A stretch of 64,000 nucleotides of DNA from Bacillota bacterium (GCA_009711825.1 VEMY01000010.1:1-64000), one strand, 5' to 3'; counted from the first letter of the stretch, positions 25,779 to 34,092 are shown. Numbers and translations are program-made. The notes: generated from the letters alone by a model not told the origin.

Positions 25779-26498
25779 TTATTCCTGCCCTGCCCGGGAC
25801 CAATATTTATGGACATCAGCAATCAAACTTTCTATATGATTTACCATCGCCAACTCAGCTGCCTCCGGGTTTCGCGCTTTCACGGCCTCAAAGATTTTCC
25901 GGTGATCGGCAAATACACGGCTATGCACCTCAGTACGGATAAAGCCCAGGACAGGGGACAATTGGCCGTCCTGACGAATCAGGTTAAGGGCAGCCCGCAG
26001 CACCTTGTTGCCGGCTGCTTCAGCCAACAATTCATGAAATGCCACATCCCCTTCCGCCACTGCATCGGTAGATGCAGTTTCATAGGTTTCAATCAGTGAG
26101 GACATTTGCAGAATCTGTTGATCACTGCTGTTGGCGGCTGCCAAGCGGGCAATTTCCCGTTCAATCGCTCGTCTGGCCACCAGGATTTCAATCAAATCAT
26201 CTTTGTTCCGGGAGCGAACCTGGCGGGCCAGCGCAATCGAATGACGCCGACGCATTTCCTCCCCCAACAGCTGCTTGATAAAGTTTATTCCTTGCTCAGT
26301 CAGTAACCGGCCACGATATCCCTGCCTGTCTGTATATCCTTTTATGTCCAGTTGCCGCAACAACCGGCCAACTGTTGCCTCGCTAACCTGGTAGCCGGCT
26401 GCTTCGATTACCTGGCTGGCCTTCCCGGATCCAATAGGCTCATCCGGATTGTTAAGCATGTATTGCATCAGGCAAATCACTTCCGCACGTTCTTCCAT
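25779..26498 (-). CDS. FCD-domain transcriptional regulator
   Basis: About 239 residues. The C-terminal half (about 90-235) is an all-helical FCD domain as in FadR/GntR regulators (LVARRAIEREIARLAA, GDVAFHELLAEAAGNKVL, DHRKIFEAVKARNPEAAELAMVNHIESL). These domains bind an organic acid ligand through a metal. The N-terminus is a winged helix that differs from ordinary GntR (ASQVIEAAGYQVSEATVGRLLRQLDIKGYTDRQGYRGRLLT). The ATG at 26498 follows AAAGGACTGG. It precedes the mutase operon on the same strand and diverges from a 144-residue gene, so it probably controls one or both. Confidence 0.8.
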   Translation of the reverse strand: MEERAEVICLMQYMLNNPDEPIGSGKASQVIEAAGYQVSEATVGRLLRQLDIKGYTDRQGYRGRLLTEQGINFIKQLLGEEMRRRHSIALARQVRSRNKDDLIEILVARRAIEREIARLAAANSSDQQILQMSSLIETYETASTDAVAEGDVAFHELLAEAAGNKVLRAALNLIRQDGQLSPVLGFIRTEVHSRVFADHRKIFEAVKARNPEAAELAMVNHIESLIADVHKYWSRAGQE

Positions 26499-26594
26499 TT
26501 TCGCACCAGTCCTTTCTCGCTTGCGAACTGAAAATATTATACCATAATTATCTAGCACAGCGGTCCCAGCACACCCTGCCAGGTTCTGAATATG

Positions 26595-26604
26595 CTGATA
26601 TCAG
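26595..26604. promoter_or_regulatory. Palindrome in the FCD-regulator/144-aa intergenic region
   Basis: CTGATATCAG is a perfect 10-bp palindrome between the divergent genes, 16 bases before the start of the plus-strand gene. Possible operator for the FCD regulator; it may be coincidental. Confidence 0.35.
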
Positions 26605-26619
26605 ACAGGGGGGAAATGT

Positions 26620-27054
26620 ATGACCGCTGGCGCAGAACTGATTGCCGTCGATGCCCTGCCAGTTAAATTGGGACACTTTGTGGAGATTTGTCTTTTCCAC
26701 AAAGAGTATGCAATCTCTCACTCGGCCGGTAGGGACGAGTATCATGTATTCACCACAATTCCCGCGGGCAACCGCTTCGCGGGCAGCGGCAGATTGTGCA
26801 TCTGCCAGGTTGAACTGACCAAACTGGGCGTGGGGCCTATGGAAGTACGGCCGGCGAAGCCAGTTTACGTTTCTGAATCACTGAGTGACTACGATTTGCA
26901 TGTTCGCACCAATATTTTTTTGTCCGCTGAAGATTTCCAGCGGTCCACACTAATCCGTATTATTGAGAACAATAAATCAATGGTACTCCGTCCCGGCTCC
27001 AGCACCGGCTTGTATTGTCCACGACCGGGTCAGTTTATCATAAACATAGGATAA
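26620..27054 (+). CDS. Unknown 144-residue protein, divergent from FCD regulator
   Basis: A 144-residue soluble protein starting at an ATG after AGGGGGGAAA. It is predicted mostly beta, with no signal peptide and no membrane segment. I do not recognise it. Its size and position suggest kinship with the ~145-residue proteins that begin the two cassettes to the right, but I see no convincing shared motif. Being divergent from the FCD regulator, it is likely to be under its control. It is the only plus-strand gene between 17 and 60 kb. Confidence 0.6.
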   Translation: MTAGAELIAVDALPVKLGHFVEICLFHKEYAISHSAGRDEYHVFTTIPAGNRFAGSGRLCICQVELTKLGVGPMEVRPAKPVYVSESLSDYDLHVRTNIFLSAEDFQRSTLIRIIENNKSMVLRPGSSTGLYCPRPGQFIINIG

Positions 27055-27080
27055 AAAACCGCCAGCAAAAAGCTGGCGGT
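27052..27080. terminator. Terminator of cassette A (and of the 144-aa gene)
   Basis: Stem ACCGCCAGC / GCTGGCGGT with an A5 loop. On the minus strand it is followed by a run of T's, placing it after the cassette A transporter. Confidence 0.75.
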
Positions 27081-27125
27081 TCGCTTACTCCCGGGGAAAC
27101 TAGATTATTTAGCAGATTGCTGAGC

Positions 27126-28535
27126 TTACATCAGGAATACCGCAACAACAGCGGCAACAGCCAATCCGCAGATTACGGGAATGAAGTTTTTCCGCGCCAG
27201 ATCCATCGGGCTTACGCCAGCGATGCCGGCAGTTGCCACCAAACCAAATGCCCAGGCAGTCAGGGTTCCGCCACCGGCCCAGACAGCACCCATTTGGCCA
27301 ATCGCTGCCACAGCCTCGACACTGGCGTTTGCTGCCGGCGCCAAGGACTGGGCGAGACTTGCAGTCAGTGGCAGACCGGAGAAACCGGAGCCGTCTAGCC
27401 CGGTGATAATCCCGACAAACAGGTTGCCAAAGGACATAGCCAATCGATTGACCGGCAACGAGTTCGCAACCGCCGAACCCAAGTCAAAGAGGAGTTGCGG
27501 CGCGCCTTCGCCCAAAATAGCCACGGCATCGCCACCGCCAAGGAAGAAGAAGCCGGCGATTGGAATAACAGGTGCGAATATCTTGATTGCAAAGAGCATG
27601 CCTTCGCGCAAATGAACGACCACAGATTCCAGGGCTTTGTCCCCATCATTGGCAAAGCTCATGATAATCAAGAGCGCCGCGGCGGCTCCACCCAACAACG
27701 CGGTTGCGTCTCCACCCATAATTGGTGCAAGGGCAGTAGCTTCAAATGAAGCGTAAATCATGGTGCCAATTATCAGCATAAATGTTACCGGCACAATTAT
27801 CGCAAAAGCAATATTCTTGTTGGTCTTCTCAATCGGAGCATCATCGGCTGTCGCCGCAACCAAACCACTCTCTACATTCAGCCCCTGCTGGGTCTTGATT
27901 TCCTTGCGCATCATCAAATATGCGATGACACTGGCGACAAGACCAACCACCAACGACAAAATTGCCACTTCGTTGAGCATAGCGCCCGGTTCCAATCCGA
28001 TGGTCCGTTCACTGAGCCCTGGCGCTCCCTGAATGATTAAGTCGCCAGACAATGCCATACCATGACCAAGGATGTTTACCGACATGGCCGCAGCCATTGC
28101 CGGCAGTCCCGCTTTGATCGCTACAGGAAGGAGCATTACGCCAACCAGCGCGGTGGCCGGGGTGGGCCAGAAGAACAGTGCGCAGATGTACATCACACCA
28201 CCCAGAGCGAAGAAAGCAACATGGGGATTGACCATCAGGCGACGGGCAGGAGCCACCATCAATGTATCGGCGCCCAGCTTTGCCATCGACTTGAGCATTG
28301 CTACCATCAGTGCAATAACCAGCATGATGTCAAACAAGTCGCTGCCGGCTACCAATAGTGCACGGAACATTGCCTGCACGGCAGGAATAATACTGCCCTC
28401 GTTATACACCAGACCGATGACAAAGATTCCTACTATACAGGGTAAAACAACATCTCGTTTCAATACCATTGCCAAAACCACAGTCAGAACAACTAGCAAA
28501 TAAATCCAATGAGACAGGGTTAAAGTGACTTCCAT
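27126..28535 (-). CDS. Cassette A: multi-TM organic anion transporter
   Basis: A 469-residue integral membrane protein with about 12 hydrophobic segments. It begins with a strand-helix start like ion-transporter superfamily carriers (GntP, DcuC, CitMHS type). Two similar halves each have a loop with conserved small residues: FFWPTPATALVGV...SVNILGHGMALSGDLIIQGAPGL in the first and NLFVGIITGLDGSGFSGLPLTASLAQSL in the second. It probably moves a carboxylate or amino acid with Na+ or H+. It is closely similar to the 471-residue transporter of cassette B. Last gene of cassette A, ending at a terminator. The substrate is unknown. Confidence 0.78.
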   Translation of the reverse strand: MEVTLTLSHWIYLLVVLTVVLAMVLKRDVVLPCIVGIFVIGLVYNEGSIIPAVQAMFRALLVAGSDLFDIMLVIALMVAMLKSMAKLGADTLMVAPARRLMVNPHVAFFALGGVMYICALFFWPTPATALVGVMLLPVAIKAGLPAMAAAMSVNILGHGMALSGDLIIQGAPGLSERTIGLEPGAMLNEVAILSLVVGLVASVIAYLMMRKEIKTQQGLNVESGLVAATADDAPIEKTNKNIAFAIIVPVTFMLIIGTMIYASFEATALAPIMGGDATALLGGAAAALLIIMSFANDGDKALESVVVHLREGMLFAIKIFAPVIPIAGFFFLGGGDAVAILGEGAPQLLFDLGSAVANSLPVNRLAMSFGNLFVGIITGLDGSGFSGLPLTASLAQSLAPAANASVEAVAAIGQMGAVWAGGGTLTAWAFGLVATAGIAGVSPMDLARKNFIPVICGLAVAAVVAVFLM

Positions 28536-28583
28536 TAATTTTGGCCCCCAATATTTTATGGTTGATTTTCCCCGGGAAGGGAA

Positions 28584-29870
28584 TTACTTGGCCAATTGCT
28601 GGTTAAAAACGCCTGTCAAGTTAACGGTATCGACCCGGGCTGCCACCTCCTCTTTATCGGTGGTATACATACCCAGCTCTTTCAAGTGGTTGAACAATAC
28701 CGAGCCGGAGAAAGTGAACTTCTGTCCCATACCCTCAGGGGTTTCCATCCGTTCCCTGACATAGGCAATTGCCTCGCCAATCATCAGAGTCCGGGGCAGT
28801 TCCAGCAAGTCAAGGTTTAGGGCCTGACGAACGGCATTGTGCCCCGCAAGTGTACCGGTGATAATTGCCTCGGTATGACCGACCAACAGGCCAGCTTTCT
28901 CGCCACCGCAGAACAAGTTATCGACACCCTGTACCTGCAGCTTATCATCCCGAGGGGCCAGCGCCAGATAACGCATAGAGTTGCCAAGGCCGCCAGAATA
29001 GGGGTCTTCGTAACGGGCTTCTTCAAAGCCAGGAATCTGTCTCAGGGTTTCTAAGGGAAAATATGGCGCCATTAATTTTGCATGGCCGGTATCCAGCAAT
29101 ATTACATTGGCGGCAAACTCAGGCAGCGCATACTGCTGACACGCTTTTGATGAAAGTGCCTCTTCACCCTTTTGCAGTGCCTCGGGAATCGGCACAACGG
29201 CAACACCGGTCTCATCCAATTGCTTTACAATCTCCGGCGCCAGGGACTCTTTGAGAAGCTTGCAGGAGCCGCTCATTGCACCAATGGAGCCATCGGCTTT
29301 TTGGCCCATTTTTTCCTCTACACCTGCCTTGGCGGCAATACTTACGCGGCCGCCAAAGGTCGGACAGCGCAGCACGCACATGGCGCAACCATTGCCGTAT
29401 TTGCCACAGTTGGCCATTCCGCCTGCAGAACCGGTGGCTTCAACGACAACATCTGCATCCACGCTGCTGCCGTCGCTGAGTTTGACGGCGACAATCCTGG
29501 AGCCGTCTTTGATAACGTCTTTAGCTGTAGTTTCGAGGCGAATCTCAATCCTTCGGGCCAGCAACTCTATTTTTACAGCCGGTTCAATTTTCCCGATGTC
29601 ATACAGAGAAGCATGCTTGTGACCAGGAAACTCGATATCGCGGTGTCGGGAGACTGAGTCGGCGATTTGGAACAATTCACCGCCACCTAAAGCAATTGCT
29701 TCTTCTGTTGCAGTCCAACGGCCGTTGTTGCGCATGATTCCACCAACTAGACCTGTTCCTAAAAGCATATCTGTCCGTTCAACTAAGGTTACATCGGCGC
29801 CGGCCTTGGCGGCAGCAAGTGCTGCCGCCGTTCCGGACCAACCGCCACCAACAACCAGAACTTTCACCAT
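28584..29870 (-). CDS. Cassette A: FAD-dependent oxidoreductase with Cys cluster
   Basis: A 428-residue flavoprotein. The dinucleotide-binding GGGWSGTAAALAAAKAGA is at residues 8-25; the second FAD contact is VVEATGSAGG (142-151); a C-terminal FAD segment FCGGEKAGLLVGHTEAIITG is typical of the MnmG/TrmFO/GidA group. Unusually, four cysteines lie in C-x6-C-x2-C-x3-C at 155, 162, 165 and 169, conserved in the cassette B copy. They could hold an Fe-S cluster or be redox-active. The start follows AAGGAGG. It probably oxidises or reduces the cassette substrate; the reaction is unknown. Confidence 0.8.
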   Translation of the reverse strand: MVKVLVVGGGWSGTAAALAAAKAGADVTLVERTDMLLGTGLVGGIMRNNGRWTATEEAIALGGGELFQIADSVSRHRDIEFPGHKHASLYDIGKIEPAVKIELLARRIEIRLETTAKDVIKDGSRIVAVKLSDGSSVDADVVVEATGSAGGMANCGKYGNGCAMCVLRCPTFGGRVSIAAKAGVEEKMGQKADGSIGAMSGSCKLLKESLAPEIVKQLDETGVAVVPIPEALQKGEEALSSKACQQYALPEFAANVILLDTGHAKLMAPYFPLETLRQIPGFEEARYEDPYSGGLGNSMRYLALAPRDDKLQVQGVDNLFCGGEKAGLLVGHTEAIITGTLAGHNAVRQALNLDLLELPRTLMIGEAIAYVRERMETPEGMGQKFTFSGSVLFNHLKELGMYTTDKEEVAARVDTVNLTGVFNQQLAK

Positions 29871-29900
29871 TGAGTTATGCCTCCTTGTTGTTGAATAATC

Positions 29901-31343
29901 TTATTCGTGCGCATATTTGCAAACGATTTGAATCAGCCGCACCAGGGCTCTTACAGCCAGACGGGCCTTCTCTTCAATCAGCTGACCATTGTCATCAGTT
30001 GTGCCGAGACCAGGGGAAATGTAGATATTGGCATCATAGGCAACGGTGGGAATTACGCCCATCTGAGACAAGCCAGTTTGGAGCATATGGGAACCAGCAT
30101 ACATGTCTTCGATGGAGAAAATGGGGATGCCGGCGCCATTTGCCCATGTTCCTTCATAGTTTACTTCCACAGCTGTGGAGTTGTAGCTCTTGCTGATGAT
30201 AATACCTTTGAGCAATTCGGGGTCAAGTGCTGAAAATTCTTCTTTGACAATCTCGTAAAGCTCATCAACCGGCTGCTTCAGCACTTCAGGCTTATCTCTA
30301 AGAACCCGCAGAGCGGCAATTTGGCCGAGAAGAGCTTCTTTGCCCGGATCCTGGGTTACATAAGCAGCTTTCCCGTAGGAAGCAGTGGTGCCCCAGCGAT
30401 CGCCATGCATACCGAGAGCGCGACGGATTGGAACCATATACTCTTCTTTACCAATGACCAGACCGCTGGTCATCGAACCAGTCGCTTTGTCCATACTGTA
30501 GACGAAGACATCAGCGCCGGTCTTGCGGATATCGGTGCCGACAAACGGCAAGCCCCAGGCATTGTCAATTACATAAGGCACATCATAAGAATGGGCCACT
30601 TCAGCTAGGCCTTTCAGCAAACGGGGCACACCTTCACTATCCTTGTCGGCATAGCCGTAGCCAGGAGTTTCATAGCCAAGGGATGTGATTCCAGTTAGAT
30701 AATCGGCATGGCGTTCTGCTGTTTTAGCGATTTTCGCCAGCGTCTTGTCCACATCCACTTTGCTCAAAAGCGGCACCGGCCAATATTTGATGCCATGCAC
30801 TGGATACTCTGCGCCCACCATCGGCACAATCACTGCATCGGTATTGTTTTGACGCTTGCCGTAGAAACCCAGCTCCCCAGGAGTGCTGCCTCTGTCAGCG
30901 AACACGTCTTTGAACCGAGGCGGGAACGGACGACCATAAGCACCATGATGATGAAGATGCTTTTCGTAAGGCGCCAAATAACGGGCGCGGTAATTGTCTC
31001 CCCGTCCAAGATTGGGGGGAGTAAACAAAGCATCAAAGCTCACCCACAGTCCAGCTTCGCAGGTGTTAACAGGCGCGGCATCGTATTCATCGCCATAGAC
31101 GCTCTTGACCAGTTCACGAATTTCATCTACCAAGGTAGCCAGCGGCGTAACTTCTTTGGCACCTTTTTCAGCGAACTCGAGTATGTCGTCGCGCAAAGGC
31201 GCCGGACATCCGGATATAGCACCAGTAAGACCAAATTTGCCACGCCACTCCGCAGGGATACCAATCTCATCAGCAGCCTGTTTAGCTTCCTGATAAATGG
31301 CAGCCGTATTGGCTTGTAACTTTTTGTACATTTTGAACTTCAC
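29901..31343 (-). CDS. Cassette A: fold-type I PLP-dependent enzyme
   Basis: About 480 residues with a fold-type I aminotransferase-like core. The Asp that binds the pyridine nitrogen is in VIDNAWGLPF (about residue 260). The Schiff-base lysine is in YSMDKATGS (about 286), an S-x-D-K context like SelA-type and some lyase enzymes. TGAISGCPAPLRDDI and HGDRWGTTASYGKAAYVTQDPGKEAL are near-identical in cassette B. The long Gly/Pro/His-rich stretch around 110-165 is unusual. I start at the GTG at 31343, eight bases after AAGGAG. Candidate reactions are elimination, C-C or C-S lysis or transamination. Confidence 0.8.
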   Translation of the reverse strand: MKFKMYKKLQANTAAIYQEAKQAADEIGIPAEWRGKFGLTGAISGCPAPLRDDILEFAEKGAKEVTPLATLVDEIRELVKSVYGDEYDAAPVNTCEAGLWVSFDALFTPPNLGRGDNYRARYLAPYEKHLHHHGAYGRPFPPRFKDVFADRGSTPGELGFYGKRQNNTDAVIVPMVGAEYPVHGIKYWPVPLLSKVDVDKTLAKIAKTAERHADYLTGITSLGYETPGYGYADKDSEGVPRLLKGLAEVAHSYDVPYVIDNAWGLPFVGTDIRKTGADVFVYSMDKATGSMTSGLVIGKEEYMVPIRRALGMHGDRWGTTASYGKAAYVTQDPGKEALLGQIAALRVLRDKPEVLKQPVDELYEIVKEEFSALDPELLKGIIISKSYNSTAVEVNYEGTWANGAGIPIFSIEDMYAGSHMLQTGLSQMGVIPTVAYDANIYISPGLGTTDDNGQLIEEKARLAVRALVRLIQIVCKYAHE

Positions 31344-31401
31344 AACAAACACTCCTTAAAATTTTATATTTTGAGATTGAACTTATCGGGTCAATATGTA
31401 G

Positions 31402-31833
31402 CTACGTAGGTGGCTTAACGAATTTCAATTGTTGACCCAACTCCAAACCACGTTGTTTTCCACAAATGCGCTGCCCATGGAGAACAATATTGAGGTGATT
31501 GGGCATGTGAGTTTCATCAAACCCCACAATCGTTCCAATCACTTCACCGTCAACCTTCAGTTGATCACCGGCAACTAAAACACCGCTGTTGGTAAACTCC
31601 ACAAATCCTAGATACGCAATCGGGTTTACAATATCGCCCGGTTTTGCATGTTGATCAGTTACAATCAACTCATGAACCTGGTAGCGACTAACAGCTCGGG
31701 AAGGCTGGCCTATCAACTTTAAGTTGCGATTCTCATACTGACCAGTCAGCACAACCACCAAATCAGCCGTTACGTTAACTTTTGCAAAATAAGGATCTGA
31801 CTTGAACATTCGCTGCTTATACGGATCCGTCAC
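31402..31833 (-). CDS. Cassette A: unknown small beta-rich protein
   Basis: A 143-residue protein starting at GTG 31833 with GAGGAGGTG five bases upstream. Conserved blocks shared with the cassette B protein are SRAV...VHELIVTD, GDIVNPIAYLGF, and GFDETHMPNHLNIV. It has no transmembrane or signal sequence. I do not recognise a family. It is the first gene of the cassette in both copies, so it may bind the substrate or assist the PLP enzyme. A 6-bp inverted repeat (CTCATC...GATGAG, 31846-31860) overlaps the ribosome site and could affect translation. Confidence 0.72.
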   Translation of the reverse strand: MTDPYKQRMFKSDPYFAKVNVTADLVVVLTGQYENRNLKLIGQPSRAVSRYQVHELIVTDQHAKPGDIVNPIAYLGFVEFTNSGVLVAGDQLKVDGEVIGTIVGFDETHMPNHLNIVLHGQRICGKQRGLELGQQLKFVKPPT

Positions 31834-31906
31834 ATCTTCACCTCCTCATCATTGATGAGCAGCTACAGTAAGTTTCGCCATTAGTTCCGGAATTCCTGCT
31901 TAAACA

Positions 31907-31933
31907 TAAAAAAAAAACTGAGAAATTTCTCAG
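31907..31933 (-). terminator. Terminator before cassette A
   Basis: Minus-strand palindrome CTGAGAAATTTCTCAG followed by a run of T's. It overlaps the stop of the 38-residue gene and separates the small-gene transcript from cassette A. Confidence 0.8.
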
Positions 31934-32046
31934 TTAAACAATGGAATTCCTCCGACCCAGCTTGCCAGCAAAAATAATAAAGTAATCCAAATGGTCCCCA
32001 AAACCAAAACAACCAAAGTTTCTTTAAGTTCTTTCCGGTTTCCCAT
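31930..32046 (-). CDS. 38-residue single-TM peptide
   Basis: This short open frame starts at the ATG at 32046 (or at 32052 with two more residues), 12 bases after the stop of the 77-residue gene, with an AGGTG about eight bases upstream. The peptide has a short charged start (MGNRKELKE) and then one hydrophobic segment of about 20 residues ending in ASWVGG. Small single-TM peptides of this length often accompany membrane transporters as accessory subunits. It could serve the transporters next door. It is read from the small-gene transcript and is not known to be expressed. Confidence 0.55.
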   Translation of the reverse strand: MGNRKELKETLVVLVLGTIWITLLFLLASWVGGIPLFN

Positions 32047-32058
32047 TGTCATCAACAC

Positions 32059-32292
32059 CTAATGCCCGAGGACAAACAGATTGTATTCCAGGTCTTCCCA
32101 GGAAAAGCGAAGTCCCGGGCAATCGGTGTTATGTGGCTCGACATTGTAGAAGGGTATATTGTACTTTTCCATTAGAGCAAATATCCGGGCGGCCAAAACA
32201 TCCATATCATTGACCCAAATATTGATTGCCTGATCGCTGCGTGCATAGTCATGACAGTGGGTCCCGTGGACAATAATTTTTTTCACATTCAT
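32059..32292 (-). CDS. Unknown 77-residue protein
   Basis: A small soluble protein starting after GGGGGGATG. It contains HGTHCHDYARSD near the N-terminus, EPHNTDCPG in the second half and a final LEYNLFVLGH. Clustered His and Cys suggest metal binding or a thiol active site. I do not recognise the family. It is followed directly by the 38-residue peptide gene and preceded by a terminator, so the two form a short transcript between the cassettes. Confidence 0.6.
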   Translation of the reverse strand: MNVKKIIVHGTHCHDYARSDQAINIWVNDMDVLAARIFALMEKYNIPFYNVEPHNTDCPGLRFSWEDLEYNLFVLGH

Positions 32293-32341
32293 CCCCCCGT
32301 GTTTCAGATTATGGCGCTTAGGGAATAAATGTGCACACCAA

Positions 32342-32365
32342 AATAAAGACCCCTATCGGGTCTTT
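32342..32365 (-). terminator. Terminator after YqhV-like gene
   Basis: Stem AAAGACCC / GGGTCTTT with a CTAT loop, overlapping the stop codon at 32364. On the minus strand it is followed by ATTTTGG, a modest T-tract. Confidence 0.65.
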
Positions 32366-32621
32366 ATCTGGTGGCAAGCATAATCAACGTTATTCCCATA
32401 AGCAGCAAACCTAATTTGCGTAGATCAATCTGTCCTGCCAGGCCAGCAACGCCAATGGCGCTTACGAACAGAAACACAAATGGTCCGACACTGCCGATAA
32501 TACCGTTGATTTTAACGGCTGACTGCAAGTCCTTATAATATAACATCAGCAAGCCGCCGCTAAGACTGACAACGCCGTAGAGCATTCTGATTGCGGCCAT
32601 TGTAATGAGATTGATGTTCAT
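32364..32621 (-). CDS. YqhV-family (DUF2619) membrane protein
   Basis: An 85-residue protein with three hydrophobic segments. The pattern RMLYGVVSLSGGLLMLYYKDLQSAVKINGIIGSVGPFVFL matches the DUF2619/YqhV family found near sporulation and lipid genes in Firmicutes. Its function is unknown. The ATG at 32621 follows GGGGGAATGA. It lies between cassettes A and B and is probably transcribed on its own or from cassette B read-through. Confidence 0.75.
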   Translation of the reverse strand: MNINLITMAAIRMLYGVVSLSGGLLMLYYKDLQSAVKINGIIGSVGPFVFLFVSAIGVAGLAGQIDLRKLGLLLMGITLIMLATR

Positions 32622-32676
32622 CGTTCATTCCCCCTTATATTGGGCCATTATAACCTTTTCCAGGGGATTTGTCTTG

Positions 32677-34092
32677 TCACATCATAAACAATATCGCTAC
32701 CAATGTCGACACAACCAGCCCTGCTACGACCGGGATAAAGTTTCTCCTGGCGAGCTCAATTGGATTAATCCCAGCGACACCGGCAGTGGCCACCAAACCA
32801 AATGACCAGGCCGCCAAAGTACCGCCGCCAATCCAGACAGCGCCCATTTGCCCAACGGCCGCCAAGGCTTCCACATTAACTCCAGCCGGTCCGCCCAGGG
32901 CCTGGGCCAATCCACCCACCAAAGGCAGGCCGCTAAACCCGGAGCCATCGAGACCGGTCAGGATGCCAATCAGCAGGTTGCCAAAGGCCAGCGAAAAAGC
33001 ATTCAAAGGTAGACTGTCGGCTATCATGTTTCCAATATCGAACAAGTATTGGGGAGCACCTTCCCCCAAAATATCGGCAACCGAGCCGGAACCCATTAAA
33101 AAGAATCCGGCGATAGGAATTACAGGCGCGAAGATCTTGGCAGCAAACAGCAGACCCTCCCGCAAAAAGCCGACTATTTCCTCCAGGGCTTTATTGCCAT
33201 AGCGTCCAAAACCGGCAATCAACATCAATAGAGTTGCCGTTCCACCCAAAAGCGCCTCCGACAAACCGCCACGTATCCTAACAACCGCGTCGGCTGATGA
33301 AGACGGGTCTGGTACGAATACCATTACCACGATAATCAACAGCAGCACTGCGGGCACAAACACGGCGAAGAATTTTGATACCCCGGTAATTGGAACCTTT
33401 TTTGCGTTGTCTTCATCGATGGCCTGGGTGTTAAAATCTTGGGTAGGCTTCTTGCCATAATCCCGCAACGTGAGGAGGTAGGCAACAGCGCCTGCCACCA
33501 AACCGGTGATCAACGACAAAATCGCAATTTCAGAGAGAAGCGCTTCTGTCGGTATCCCTGCCGCCCGGGCAGTTATCCCTGGTGCACCCTGGATTACAAG
33601 GTCACCGGATAACGCCATGCCGTGTCCGAAGATATTTACCGACATGGCAGCAGCAATCGGAGGCAGGCCTGCCCGCACTGCAATTGGCAGCAGAATCACT
33701 GCCACCAGAGCAGTGGCTGGCGTTGGCCAAAAGAACAGTGCTGCAGCATACATTGCTGCCCCCAGCACCCAGTAGGCCACCTTGGGGTTTTTCATTAGCG
33801 GTCTGACAGGTGAAACCATCAGCACATCAGCGCCCATGGTCTGAAGCGCTTTCAGCATCGCCACCATTAAGGCGATTATCAACATGATGTTGAAGAGCGA
33901 TGTCCCTGCTGTGAGCAAACCTTGGAACACAGTCTGGACCGCGGCAATCAGCGACCCATGATGTGACCAGCCCAGGAGCAGTATCCCCAAAATACAGGGC
34001 ACGACGACATCGCGTTTGAGAATCATGGCCAAGAGAACCACAACCAACGTGATTATATAGATCCAATGACCAATAGTCAGAGACCCTTCCAT
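32677..34092 (-). CDS. Cassette B: multi-TM organic anion transporter
   Basis: A 471-residue membrane carrier, paralogue of the cassette A transporter along its whole length. Shared segments include GHWIYIIT...VVVPCILGI, ALFFWPTPATALVAVILLP, SVNIFGHGMALSGDLVIQGAPG, and ILTGLDGSGFSGLPLVGGLAQAL. Differences cluster in the central loop (about 215-260), which in this copy is rich in Asp/Lys. It starts after AGGAGGGAA. Last gene of cassette B. Transport of an organic acid or amino acid coupled to cations is inferred. Confidence 0.78.
   Translation of the reverse strand: MEGSLTIGHWIYIITLVVVLLAMILKRDVVVPCILGILLLGWSHHGSLIAAVQTVFQGLLTAGTSLFNIMLIIALMVAMLKALQTMGADVLMVSPVRPLMKNPKVAYWVLGAAMYAAALFFWPTPATALVAVILLPIAVRAGLPPIAAAMSVNIFGHGMALSGDLVIQGAPGITARAAGIPTEALLSEIAILSLITGLVAGAVAYLLTLRDYGKKPTQDFNTQAIDEDNAKKVPITGVSKFFAVFVPAVLLLIIVVMVFVPDPSSSADAVVRIRGGLSEALLGGTATLLMLIAGFGRYGNKALEEIVGFLREGLLFAAKIFAPVIPIAGFFLMGSGSVADILGEGAPQYLFDIGNMIADSLPLNAFSLAFGNLLIGILTGLDGSGFSGLPLVGGLAQALGGPAGVNVEALAAVGQMGAVWIGGGTLAAWSFGLVATAGVAGINPIELARRNFIPVVAGLVVSTLVAILFMM

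Noticed and set aside
28072-29657. Long plus-strand frames opposite the cassette A transporter and flavoprotein
   Set aside because: They mirror the codon structure of the real minus-strand genes and have no ribosome sites or recognisable domains.
30708-31319. 203-codon plus-strand frame opposite the PLP enzyme
   Set aside because: The minus-strand PLP enzyme has clear active-site motifs conserved between copies; the plus-strand frame is its shadow.
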